From NCBI GenBank assembly GCA_018819005.1, contig JAHJQU010000341.1:1-7275 (forward strand): 7,275 nt of DNA, given 5' to 3'. Under the pieces are notes generated by a model. That model was given only the letters and a program-made list of their open reading frames with translations. It did no database searches and was not told the DNA's origin. A program made the translations under genes and the position numbers. Origin of the DNA: Pseudomonadota bacterium (lineage in GTDB: Bacteria > Desulfobacterota > Desulfobacteria > Desulfobacterales > RPRI01). Of the stretch, positions 1 through 4,331 are shown one piece after another (positions within the stretch are counted from its first letter, which is position 1; every line of letters starts with the position of its first letter).

Positions 1-141
1 AGACTTAACCAGCGCCGTTGTCAGCTATAAAATCCTAATACGAGGGGTGGCCGGAATCATCCGGAATAGGTGGCCGGAATCATCCGGAATGGGTGGCCGC
101 CTTCGTCCGGAATCGGTGGCCGGAATGGCCCGGAATACGCA
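1..141. mobile_element. Terminal segment of an IS21-like insertion sequence with four 23-bp repeats
   Basis: Four direct repeats with an exact 23-bp period occupy 46-68, 69-91, 92-114 and 115-137. Each begins GGTGGCC and ends with a CCGGAAT half; most units also contain CCGGAAT in the middle, so each carries two copies of that word. The array closes with ACGCA at 137-141. Multiple repeats at each end and a TG...CA boundary are known for the IS21 (istA/istB) family, and this GGTGGCCGG pattern resembles such ends, so 140-141 is the likely outer edge. A short open frame ends with TAA at 28-30 (last residues LNQRRCQL) and could be the tail of a transposition gene, but it is too short to identify. 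No transposase domain lies in the window, so the family call rests on the end structure alone. Confidence 0.55.
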
Positions 142-510
142 TATTATTTACTATATAAAGTTTGGACATTGAATTATATTTTTTCTTGCCTTTTATACGT
201 CGTTGGAATATTTAAAAACATTATAACTATAAGAAAAAAATAATATAAATTGAATTTTGAAGATGCTTCAAGTTTCCTCAAGCCTGATAAAGATTATATC
301 TAATACTGTTGTTCATGGAAAAAATAAGGAATTACGAATCAGGGACTAAATCACATATATTAATTCTGATAGTATAAAAGGTTGAATTTACAAAGATCCC
401 TTGGATAATCAAGTGGAAGCAGAGAAGTTGATCTGTAACCCACCAGGCGGAGCATTATAAACAATTCTCTAAATCGAAATGAGAAAGGACCATATTATTC
501 AAAAATCTCC

Positions 511-593
511 GTTTGTCAGGGCAGAATGGGATGAAGATCCGTTCTTGTAGGGAGTCACCTACAAATAATGTCAGGTTTCCCTGACAGACAAAC
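511..593 (+). other. Nested inverted repeats: possible three-way-junction RNA or DNA fold
   Basis: GTTTGTC (511-517) is complementary to GACAAAC (587-593) and encloses two further perfect 7-bp stems: TTGTAGG (545-551) with CCTACAA (558-564), and TGTCAGG (569-575) with CCTGACA (580-586). Together they draw a closing stem with two arms. A competing 8-bp pairing is available between TGTCAGGG (514-521) and CCCTGACA (579-586), which would open both the closing stem and the second arm. Whether it is transcribed is unknown; it could equally be the folded end of a small mobile element. No known riboswitch class is recognised. Confidence 0.35.
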
Positions 594-598
594 TCCCT

Positions 599-621
599 AA
601 AAATCTATATTTAGATTTTTT
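599..621 (+). terminator. AT-rich hairpin followed by T-run
   Basis: AAAAATCTA (599-607) pairs perfectly with TAGATTTTT (612-620) across a TATT loop, giving a 9-bp stem that ends in a run of T. It lies six bases after the nested stems at 511-593. The stem is weak because it is nearly all A/T. The segment AAAAATCT also occurs at 501-508, so the 3' arm has a second possible partner upstream. Confidence 0.3.
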
Positions 622-629
622 GGTATACT
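621..629 (+). promoter_or_regulatory. Possible extended -10 promoter element
   Basis: TGGTATACT matches the extended -10 pattern TGnTATAAT at 8 of the 9 positions counting n as free (only TATACT versus TATAAT differs). There is no good -35 hexamer about 17 bases upstream, which is tolerated in extended -10 promoters. It points toward the TA unit starting at 1046, but more than 400 bases away, so the link is weak. Confidence 0.25.
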
Positions 630-806
630 GAAACGTCATAAGCAAGCCTCACATAAAAACTTCCAATATTAACTCCTCGGGTTTTGTAATCGAGAAGGCG
701 GAGCTTTGAGTGCTTTATTGAAAATTTATCAGATTCAGGATAATGACATATTTATAGGTTTTCAAAAAATATCAACGCTGTTAAATCTTTCATCTCATGT
801 TCACTC

Positions 807-861
807 TTTTCGATGTCCGCCAAAGGTCCGCCAATCAGTATGGCGGGATCTTCGGCTTTTA
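807..861 (+). repeat. Dispersed palindromic (REP-like) repeat, copy 1
   Basis: This copy runs TTTTCGATGTCCGCCAAAGG, then TCCGCCAATCAGTATGGCGG, then GATCTTCGGCTTTTA. Its core can fold as CCGCCA against TGGCGG. Related copies lie at 1835-1873, 1968-2028 and 4807-4880. The copies differ by a few bases, including a paired change in the hairpin region (CAGTATGG here, CGGTTTGG in the two right-hand full copies), and keep the flanking TTTTCGATG...TTCGGCTT words except where truncated. Confidence 0.65.
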
Positions 862-1045
862 GATATCCTATCTTCTACTCTTTCAACTATAAATCATGAA
901 CCAGAAACCAGAGACCGGTCTTTTACCCCGACGTACGGTTTTTCGAACACTCAAAACAATTTATTTGTTGACCTATATATTGATGAACGTCCCCTATATT
1001 TCACCGGTCCCCGAAAAACCTTAAATACTTTGAGAAGGAGATAAT

Positions 1046-1342
1046 ATGCCTGAAATTATCCTGAAAACAGATATGCCGGATAAAGCCGCCAAAATTTTGA
1101 TCGAGGCTTTGGAAACTGAATCGTTCCGTCTGAAATACAGCATGACGCTAGCGCAAAAACGGCTTTCTAAATTTGAAAAGAAATACAAAGTTTCTTCAGA
1201 AAAATTTATTAATGCCTGGAGCGCTGAAGATCTGGAAGGTAAAGATATGGAATATGTCGAATGGGCGGGTGAGTACAAACTCTCAATACGCCTGAATGAG
1301 CGCTTGGCTGCATTAAAGAGTATTGAACATGTCGCTTCGTAA
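1046..1342 (+). CDS. Small helical protein, probable antitoxin partner of the TumE-type toxin
   Basis: A 98-residue acidic/basic, mostly helical protein without signal peptide or membrane segment. The start is secure: AAGGAG at 1035-1040 stands five bases before the ATG. The middle is likely coiled coil (about residues 30-50), followed by FEKKYKVSSEKF (43-54) and DMEYVEWAGEY (67-77). I recall this 'FEKKYg-SSeeF ... D-eyvEWa-ly' pattern from short proteins encoded next to DUF6516 toxins, but have no family name for it. Its stop overlaps the start of the toxin gene by 14 bases, so the two are translated together and the protein most likely neutralises that toxin. The function is inferred from gene order. 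G+C is low, like the next gene. Confidence 0.7.
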   Translation: MPEIILKTDMPDKAAKILIEALETESFRLKYSMTLAQKRLSKFEKKYKVSSEKFINAWSAEDLEGKDMEYVEWAGEYKLSIRLNERLAALKSIEHVAS

Positions 1343-1706
1343 TTACCTTGATTCTTTTCACCAAGCGATAGGGAAAATCGACGACTATGGCTTTGCTGAA
1401 TCTATTGATATTAAAGAAGAAATAAGACCTGCAAAACAAGCTGTAACAAATGCAAAAATTAATCTGGTTGATGGGTCTGTTTTGCAAATTAAAATATATA
1501 TTGATGCTAAATATAAAATTGAAGTAATCAGTTATGCTTACCAATACCATGATGCAAAGGGCAAGTTGATATTCAGATATGATAATGCACGCCATAAGCC
1601 GGCATTGGGATTCAAAGATCATAAGCACCTGTATGACGGCACAATGGTTCAATATTCCATGCCGGATATATCCGACGTGGTGGACGAGGTGATCAAATAT
1701 ATATAA
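1329..1706 (+). CDS. TumE-family (DUF6516) toxin of a type II TA system
   Basis: A 125-residue cytoplasmic protein matching the TumE/DUF6516 family by its conserved blocks: SYAYQYHD (68-75), LIFRYDNARH (80-89) and the histidine cluster DHKH (97-100). Length is normal for the family and the frame is intact. Family members are annotated as toxins of toxin-antitoxin modules; the target and catalytic mechanism cannot be read from the sequence. The ATG at 1329 is preferred; a TTG at 1323 would add two residues, and only a weak AAAGAG lies upstream. It overlaps the preceding small gene by 14 bases, indicating translational coupling, and there is no promoter between them. No clear terminator follows the stop. 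Codon use is AT-rich, in contrast to the higBA-like pair downstream. Confidence 0.75.
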   Translation: MSLRNYLDSFHQAIGKIDDYGFAESIDIKEEIRPAKQAVTNAKINLVDGSVLQIKIYIDAKYKIEVISYAYQYHDAKGKLIFRYDNARHKPALGFKDHKHLYDGTMVQYSMPDISDVVDEVIKYI

Positions 1707-1834
1707 AGCAGGATTGAAACCCGGCGGTAACTTGCAGGAAAATAGAACATCCCCATTAATTTACAAAGGATTCAGCTTGATGGAAGTTATAAAGTTAACA
1801 GCGTCCCTCTGTCCCTTAATTTCATGGCGACCCC

Positions 1835-1873
1835 CTCGATTCCCGAAGGTCCGCCAATCAGTATGGCGGAATA
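1835..1873 (+). repeat. Dispersed palindromic repeat, truncated copy 2
   Basis: It shares AAGGTCCGCCAATCAGTA then TGGCGGAATAAG with copy 1 (identical from AAGGT to GGCGG), but the left CCGCCAAA arm is replaced by TTCCCG and the right flank diverges after the hairpin. The closeness to copy 1 in the core suggests these two belong to one subtype, distinct from the CGGTTTGG subtype at 1968 and 4807. Confidence 0.55.
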
Positions 1874-1894
1874 AGAAAGTTTAAATGTTTAAGA

Positions 1895-1926
1895 CGTCCC
1901 CCATTTGGCCCGTCCCCCATTTGGCC
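1895..1926 (+). repeat. Exact 16-bp tandem duplication
   Basis: CGTCCCCCATTTGGCC occurs twice back to back (1895-1910 and 1911-1926). The unit is a variant of the GTCCCCTATTT motif also present at about 988, 2452 and 4112, which resembles ends of repeats associated with REP/RAYT-type transposases. No such transposase gene is in the window. Confidence 0.8.
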
Positions 1927-1967
1927 CCGTTATTTCGATGTACGAAGTACGATATTCGATGTCCGGC

Positions 1968-2028
1968 TTTTCGATGTCCGCCAAAGGCCCGCCAATCGGT
2001 TTGGCGGGATATTCGGCTTCTAAAAAAA
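1968..2028 (+). repeat. Dispersed palindromic repeat, full copy 3
   Basis: TTTTCGATGTCCGCCAAAGG is followed by CCCGCCAATCGG and TTTGGCGGGATATTCGGCTT, then CTAAAAAAA. Two CCGCCAA arms compete for one TTTGGCGG arm, so two mutually exclusive hairpins can form. It is joined directly to the 34-bp module at 2029-2062, as in the copy at 4807. Confidence 0.7.
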
Positions 2029-2062
2029 GGGAGAAACGCATGAAATCATGGGCGTCCCCATG
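2029..2062 (+). repeat. 34-bp module, copy 1 (SD-like site plus ATG plus CATGGG/CCCATG hairpin)
   Basis: GGGAG then AAACGC then ATG (2040-2042) has the spacing of a real translation start. The rest, CATGGGCGTCCCCATG (2047-2062), is an inverted repeat with 6-bp arms and a 4-base loop. Reading from the ATG gives MKSWASPC and a stop. Other copies lie at 2289, 4276 and 4882. Here the module ends exactly where the DUF3368 toxin remnant begins. Confidence 0.65.
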
Positions 2063-2074
2063 TTAGTCCCTGAA

Positions 2075-2188
2075 GGGAGATTGCCGTCATTGCGAACTGT
2101 GATGGATCAGTTGCGTGATGTGGCTGGCTTTCGTATTGGAGCGGAGTTATATGCCGATCTTATGAGAGAAAGCAGTGAAAACAAATAA
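2075..2188 (+). pseudogene. 3' remnant of a DUF3368 (PIN-like) toxin gene
   Basis: The frame reads GRLPSLRTVMDQLRDVAGF, then RIGAELYADLMRESSENK and a TAA at 2186-2188. This closely fits the C-terminus I know for DUF3368 proteins ('G-ipsv...ld-Lr--agFri---ly---l---'), which are PIN-like toxins normally about 150-160 residues long. Only about the last 37 residues remain, so the catalytic acidic residues are missing and the product cannot be active. The open frame extends back to an ATG at 2060 created inside the adjoining 34-bp repeat, so the repeat sits where the 5' part of the gene used to be. Identification rests on memory of the family's C-terminal pattern. Confidence 0.6.
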
Positions 2189-2288
2189 TTGACAATTATC
2201 CGCCTTCAGCCTTCAGGCTTTTACTTTTTACTCTTAACTTTTTATTTTATTTCTTAAATCTTAAAACTTAATACTTGGTTAACAAAAA

Positions 2289-2322
2289 GAGAGAAACGCA
2301 TAAAAGAATGGGCGTCCCCATA
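2289..2322 (+). repeat. 34-bp module, copy 2 (start codon changed to ATA)
   Basis: GAGAGAAACGC then ATAAAAGAATGGGCG then TCCCCATA. It has the same length as the other copies and the same ATGGGCGTCCCCAT core, but the ATG of the other copies is ATA here and the outermost hairpin pair is lost. It is not attached to a palindromic repeat; it follows a T-rich low-complexity run. Confidence 0.6.
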
Positions 2323-2430
2323 TCCCATACAACTAGATTCCCGAAACAGCATGATTATGGGAGTTATGCAAAGGTCTCAAAACCTGATACATTCTATTGA
2401 TATTGTTGTATTATTAACAAGAGAAAAACG

Positions 2431-2448
2431 CTGTGCACGCTCTGCACG
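2431..2448 (+). repeat. GTGCA...TGCAC repeat, left copy flanking the higBA-like unit
   Basis: CTGTGCACGCTCTGCACG contains GTGCA and TGCAC arms around CGCTC. An identical 18-bp copy lies at 3374-3391. Both are followed within a few bases by a CCCCTA word. The two copies enclose the toxin-antitoxin pair at 2518-3202 as direct repeats. Confidence 0.75.
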
Positions 2449-2472
2449 GATGTCCCCTATTTACTTCAAATC

Positions 2473-2487
2473 TTACTTGAAAAGTAA
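2473..2487 (+). promoter_or_regulatory. Possible operator palindrome upstream of the higBA-like unit
   Basis: TTACTT-GAA-AAGTAA is a perfect 6-bp inverted repeat, and an extra TTACTT half-site lies at 2461-2466. It overlaps a TTGAAA (2477-2482) that stands 17 bases from TATCTT (2500-2505), a plausible -35/-10 pair. Antitoxins of this type usually bind such palindromes to repress their own operon. If that -10 is used the transcript would start only a few bases before the toxin frame, so the promoter part is uncertain. Confidence 0.35.
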
Positions 2488-2506
2488 CACTATGTGTGAT
2501 ATCTTC

Positions 2507-2511
2507 AGGAG
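2507..2511 (+). promoter_or_regulatory. Ribosome binding site that points to a non-standard ATA start
   Basis: AGGAG is followed after six bases (CATCTT) by ATA at 2518-2520, exactly where homologous toxins have their ATG. No ATG, GTG or TTG occurs in this frame between the upstream stop (2497-2499) and the GTG at 2593. The spacing supports 2518 as the original start position. Confidence 0.45.
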
Positions 2512-2517
2512 CATCTT

Positions 2518-2907
2518 ATAAGAATCTTCAAAAATGCTTGGTTTGTTCGATTTGCGCGTGCTCAGAAGATCTCTGATGACACACTTCGCGAAGTGATTAT
2601 GAGGGTTGAGAGTGGGCAAGTGGATGTCAACTTGGGTGGGGGCGTGTTCAAACAACGCATTGCCCGACCTGGGCAAGGAAAGTCGAAAGGCTTTAGAACG
2701 ATAATTTTGCTCCGTGAAGGGCACATGGCGTTTTTCGTATATGGATTTGCCAAAAGTGAGCGAGACAACATCCACAAGGACGAGGAAGAGCAGTTCAAGA
2801 AGATGGCCAAGCATGTATTGTGGCTTCCCGAAGATCAATTGGAAATCCTGATCGCAAACGGTCAGATTGAGGAGGTTGAAAGCAATGACGAAAAAGTATC
2901 GAAGTGA
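2518..2907 (+). CDS. HigB/RelE-type toxin (COG4737-like), start codon apparently degraded
   Basis: Read from 2518, the protein has 129 residues and follows the family of RelE/ParE-superfamily toxins often labelled HigB-2 or 'cytotoxic translational repressor': RIFKNAWFVRFA (2-13), SDDTLREV (19-26), GGGVFKQRIARPGQGKSKGF (40-59), and the C-terminal FAKSERDNI (77-85) before an acidic helix. Relatives cut mRNA on the ribosome. The only in-frame codon at the expected start is ATA (2518), with AGGAG correctly spaced before it. The first standard start is GTG 2593, which would drop 25 conserved residues and has no obvious ribosome site. The gene is therefore either started from ATA at low efficiency or silenced by an ATG-to-ATA change. 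The ATA also overlaps the TAA (2519-2521) of a weak upstream frame, so coupled re-initiation is conceivable. The antitoxin gene overlaps the 3' end by 23 bases. Higher G+C than the other TA genes here. Confidence 0.75.
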   Translation: MRIFKNAWFVRFARAQKISDDTLREVIMRVESGQVDVNLGGGVFKQRIARPGQGKSKGFRTIILLREGHMAFFVYGFAKSERDNIHKDEEEQFKKMAKHVLWLPEDQLEILIANGQIEEVESNDEKVSK

Positions 2908-3202
2908 AGCTTTCGCTGCGATCCATGAAACCATGGATGCGCTGCATGAGGTCGGTGCGATCGACAAGCAGACGATGCGCGAGTTCGATGAGGCTTGTCT
3001 GACCACAGTGCGCGCGCTCAGCCCTGAGGAAATCAAGACTATACGCCTTCGCGAGCGAATCTCTCAGCCGGTCTTTGCGCGCTATCTGAATGTCTCTAAA
3101 AACCTCGTTTCGGATTGGGAACGGGGTGTCAAAAAACCTGGTGGCCCTGCTTTACGGCTGCTGACGGTAATCGGGGAAAAGGGGCTGAAGGCGATTGTGT
3201 AA
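2885..3202 (+). CDS. Helix-turn-helix antitoxin, HigA/YiaG-like
   Basis: A 105-residue Xre-type DNA-binding protein, the expected antitoxin of the preceding HigB/RelE-type toxin. An N-terminal helical arm (about 1-45) is followed by LSPEEIKTIRLRERISQPVF (45-64) and a helix-turn-helix in which SQPVFARYLNV, SKNLVSDWERG and KKPGGPALRLL (about 60-93) are typical of the COG2944 type. The ATG at 2885 is chosen because AGGAGG lies at 2870-2875, nine bases upstream; a TTG at 2867 would place the ribosome site inside the gene. Toxin-first order and the 23-base overlap are characteristic of higBA operons. The protein probably binds the palindrome upstream of the toxin gene and represses both genes. It has its own strong ribosome site, so it can still be made if toxin translation is poor. 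Confidence 0.85.
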   Translation: MTKKYRSEAFAAIHETMDALHEVGAIDKQTMREFDEACLTTVRALSPEEIKTIRLRERISQPVFARYLNVSKNLVSDWERGVKKPGGPALRLLTVIGEKGLKAIV

Positions 3203-3216
3203 CATCAAAAAAACGA

Positions 3217-3315
3217 AACCTTTGCGTCCTTTGTTTACCCAGTTAAATTTTCGCAGAAACGAGCGAAGCGGATTTAACCAGGGGCGCCTTCGCGGTTCAT
3301 ATTCTTTGCGGTTTT
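3217..3315 (+). repeat. TTTGCG...GCGGTTCA element interrupted by a palindrome
   Basis: ACCTTTGCGTCCTTTG (3218-3233) and GCCTTCGCGGTTCATATTC (3286-3304) followed by TTTGCGG look like the two halves of one intergenic repeat also found at about 4221-4260 and 4752-4790. Between them lies a hairpin: GTTAAAT (3242-3248) with ATTTAAC (3272-3278) and an inner TTCGC (3250-3254) with GCGAA (3263-3267). The outer arm TTTAACCAGGGGCG recurs as TTTAACCGGGGCG at about 4651, again beside GCGGTTCA. Confidence 0.55.
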
Positions 3316-3373
3316 GAAGTTCAAACACACGATAAAGAAAAAGAAAAAATGAGAAATATCAAATATATATTGC

Positions 3374-3391
3374 CTGTGCACGCTCTGCACG
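3374..3391 (+). repeat. GTGCA...TGCAC repeat, right copy flanking the higBA-like unit
   Basis: Identical over 18 bases to 2431-2448 and in the same orientation. Directly followed by AACACCCCCTA, compared with GATGTCCCCTA after the left copy. Confidence 0.75.
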
Positions 3392-3437
3392 AACACCCCC
3401 TAGTCTATTTGCCACACACCCCATTATTCGGTTGTTT

Positions 3438-3467
3438 TTGACATATATTTAAGTTATTTGATATAAA
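3438..3467 (+). promoter_or_regulatory. Sigma-70-type promoter of the vapBC-like operon
   Basis: TTGACA (3438-3443), a perfect -35 consensus, is followed after 18 bases by TATAAA (3462-3467), one base from the -10 consensus. The start codon at 3508 lies about 40 bases downstream of the -10. It is the best promoter in the window. Confidence 0.65.
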
Positions 3468-3507
3468 AATAGTTAATCTTCATTAATCAAACATCTATGG
3501 TGAGAAA

Positions 3508-3735
3508 ATGGAAACATATACAGTAATAAAAAAAGGAGCAAGTATTCAACATTGTTTAAATATTCCTCCCGAATTTATAAATGAGGATCTGGAAATTACA
3601 ATAAAACCCGTACGGTACGGAGGGATGGTCAGAGAGAAAATTGAAAGTATATTTGAAAAACATGAAAATACGAAACCTTTTGAATCCATCTCTGATCCTG
3701 TAAAATGGCAGAAGGGAATACGAAGTGACTGGTAA
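3508..3735 (+). CDS. VapB-type antitoxin of a PIN-toxin pair
   Basis: A 75-residue protein preceding and overlapping a PIN-domain toxin gene by 11 bases. The N-terminal half (METYTVIKKGASI... LNIPPEFINEDLEITIKP, residues 1-34) has the short beta-strand layout of AbrB/SpoVT-like or related swapped-hairpin DNA-binding antitoxins. The C-terminal tail ends ISDPVKWQKGIRSDW (61-75), a pattern I know from antitoxins paired with PIN toxins, where the tail wraps the toxin's active site. ATG 3508 is the only sensible start; the ribosome site (GGTGAG, 3499-3504) is weak. It probably binds its own promoter (TTGACA/TATAAA just upstream) and represses the operon. The exact antitoxin family is not certain. 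Confidence 0.75.
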   Translation: METYTVIKKGASIQHCLNIPPEFINEDLEITIKPVRYGGMVREKIESIFEKHENTKPFESISDPVKWQKGIRSDW

Positions 3736-4096
3736 CAAGGGGCTTTTCGACAGCAATATCATAATATATCTTTCGAAGCGCGAGATACCCTTGTCAATTG
3801 TTGATCAATTTGATGAAATCTTCGTTTCTGTGATAACTTATATGGAGATTTTAGGGTATGTTTTTGATGATATAAAGGAAGAAATATTTGTAAAAGATTT
3901 ATTGTCTGTTTTTAAAACTATTTATATTGATCAGCGGATCGCTGATATTGCAATAACAATTCGAAAGAAAAAAAGGATAAAATTGCCCGATGCCATAATT
4001 GCAGCAACAGCTATTTCAGAGGGGTTATATCTGGTTACAAGGAATGTTGAAGATTTTCATGATATTGATTTAAAACTTACAAACCCTTTTAAATAA
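3725..4096 (+). CDS. vapC: VapC-type PIN-domain toxin
   Basis: A 123-residue PIN-domain ribonuclease. The four expected acidic residues are present: Asp9 in LFDSNIIIYL, Glu41 in TYMEILGY, Asp89 in KLPDAIIAATA, and Asp110 in TRNVEDF. They would bind Mg2+ or Mn2+ and cut RNA, in related toxins usually tRNA or rRNA. Length and motif spacing are normal, so the protein should be active. The start is GTG at 3725 with a GAAGGGA ribosome site about eight bases before it, inside the end of the antitoxin gene; the next possible starts would remove Asp9. Operon with the preceding antitoxin, AT-rich like it. No convincing terminator follows. Confidence 0.88.
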   Translation: MTGNKGLFDSNIIIYLSKREIPLSIVDQFDEIFVSVITYMEILGYVFDDIKEEIFVKDLLSVFKTIYIDQRIADIAITIRKKKRIKLPDAIIAATAISEGLYLVTRNVEDFHDIDLKLTNPFK

Positions 4097-4111
4097 AAAT
4101 CAGACAAGCCG

Positions 4112-4122
4112 GTCCCCTATTT
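4112..4122 (+). repeat. GTCCCCTATTT motif
   Basis: GTCCCCTATTTG directly follows the vapBC-like operon; the same word occurs at 2452 before the higBA-like unit and as variants at about 988, 1896 and 3396. It marks module boundaries repeatedly in this window. Confidence 0.5.
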
Positions 4123-4165
4123 GCGTCTAACCTTCAATAGTGGAGCCGCCGCGGGCGATGGCTTA

Positions 4166-4260
4166 TTGCCTGTCCGGCTTCCGGCCGGCAGGCAACAATC
4201 CTGTCAATCCTGTCTAAAAAACTTCGCGTCCTTTGCTCCTTGGCGGTTCAAATTCTTTAT
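4166..4260 (+). repeat. Composite intergenic repeat: GC-rich hairpin, two AATCCTGTC nonamers, TTCGCGTCC element
   Basis: TTGCCTG (4166-4172) pairs with CAGGCAA (4189-4195), with inner CCGG arms, forming a strong hairpin. Two perfect AATCCTGTC nonamers follow (4197-4205, 4206-4214), then TAAAAAACTTCGCGTCC and GGCGGTTCAAATTCTTTATG. The same order (GGCAAC, nonamers, TAA, TTTGCGT, GGCGGTTCAA) returns at 4711-4790. Confidence 0.6.
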
Positions 4261-4275
4261 GGCAACCGGCAAAAC

Positions 4276-4309
4276 GAGGGAAACGCATGAATGCATGGGC
4301 GACCCCATG
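4276..4309 (+). repeat. 34-bp module, copy 3, in frame with the DUF433 gene
   Basis: GAGGG, AAACGC, then ATG at 4287; the CATGGG/CCCATG hairpin (4294-4309) has loop CGAC. From 4287 the frame reads MNAWATPCLSTGGYN and continues without a stop into the DUF433 gene at 4332, so the module offers a second start for that gene. Confidence 0.65.
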
Positions 4310-4331
4310 TCTTTCCACTGGAGGGTATAAT

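Larger units (their letters stand above)
142..1045. other. 904-bp stretch with no convincing gene
   Basis: The first 340 bases are strongly AT-rich and hold nothing recognisable. Nested inverted repeats occupy about 511-620, and an extended -10-like sequence follows at 621-629. A palindromic repeat lies at 807-861. An open frame from a TTG at 706 to a stop at 1044 runs straight through that repeat, has a poorly spaced ribosome site and resembles no family known to me, so it is not called. A short frame at 479-550 encodes FVRAEWDED, reminiscent of the start of DUF1902/HicB-like antitoxins, but stops at once. A GTCCCCTATATTT motif at 988-1000 belongs to the repeat-end family seen again further right. 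Confidence 0.6.
1707..2517. other. 811-bp repeat-rich stretch with one toxin-gene remnant
   Basis: In order it contains: about 130 bases with nothing recognisable; a truncated palindromic repeat (1835-1873); a 16-bp tandem duplication (1895-1926); a full palindromic repeat joined to a 34-bp module (1968-2062); a 3' remnant of a DUF3368 toxin gene (about 2075-2188); a T-rich low-complexity run (about 2219-2275) of CTTTTTA/TCTTAA-like words; a second 34-bp module (2289-2322); and a GTGCACGCTCTGCAC repeat (2431-2448). A weak open frame of 56 codons from ATG 2351 ends at 2521, directly over the start of the next toxin gene; it crosses the repeat and is not called as a gene. Confidence 0.6.
3203..3507. 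other. 305-bp intergenic stretch: repeats and a promoter
   Basis: It holds a TTTGCG/GCGGTTCA-type element split by a palindrome (3217-3315), an A-rich run, the right copy of the GTGCACGCTCTGCAC repeat (3374-3391) with a CCCCCTAGTCTATTTG tail, and a good sigma-70-type promoter (3438-3467) for the vapBC-like operon. TTAATC occurs twice at 3474 and 3483, a possible regulator contact. No gene fragment was recognised on either strand. Confidence 0.6.

Noticed and set aside
706..1044. 112-codon open frame on the + strand
   Set aside because: It starts at TTG with a poorly placed ribosome site, crosses a dispersed palindromic repeat at 807-861, and resembles no protein family I know.
2351..2521. 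56-codon open frame leading up to the HigB-type start
   Set aside because: It spans the GTGCACGCTCTGCAC repeat and has no family resemblance; mentioned only because its stop overlaps the toxin's ATA.
2473..3036. 187-codon open frame on the - strand
   Set aside because: It is antisense to the well-supported higBA-like genes; their family motifs show the + strand is coding.
4113..4200. Possible integron attC site (GTCTAAC followed by a GC-rich hairpin after vapC)
   Set aside because: GTCTAAC at about 4125 fits the RYYYAAC core and CAATA/TATTG with AGCC/GGCT can pair, but no GTTRRRY core follows at the far end, other spacers lack the motif, and no intI is visible.
4121..4330. 69-codon open frame on the + strand
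   Set aside because: It is composed entirely of intergenic repeats (nonamers and GGCGGTTCAA element) and has no ribosome site.
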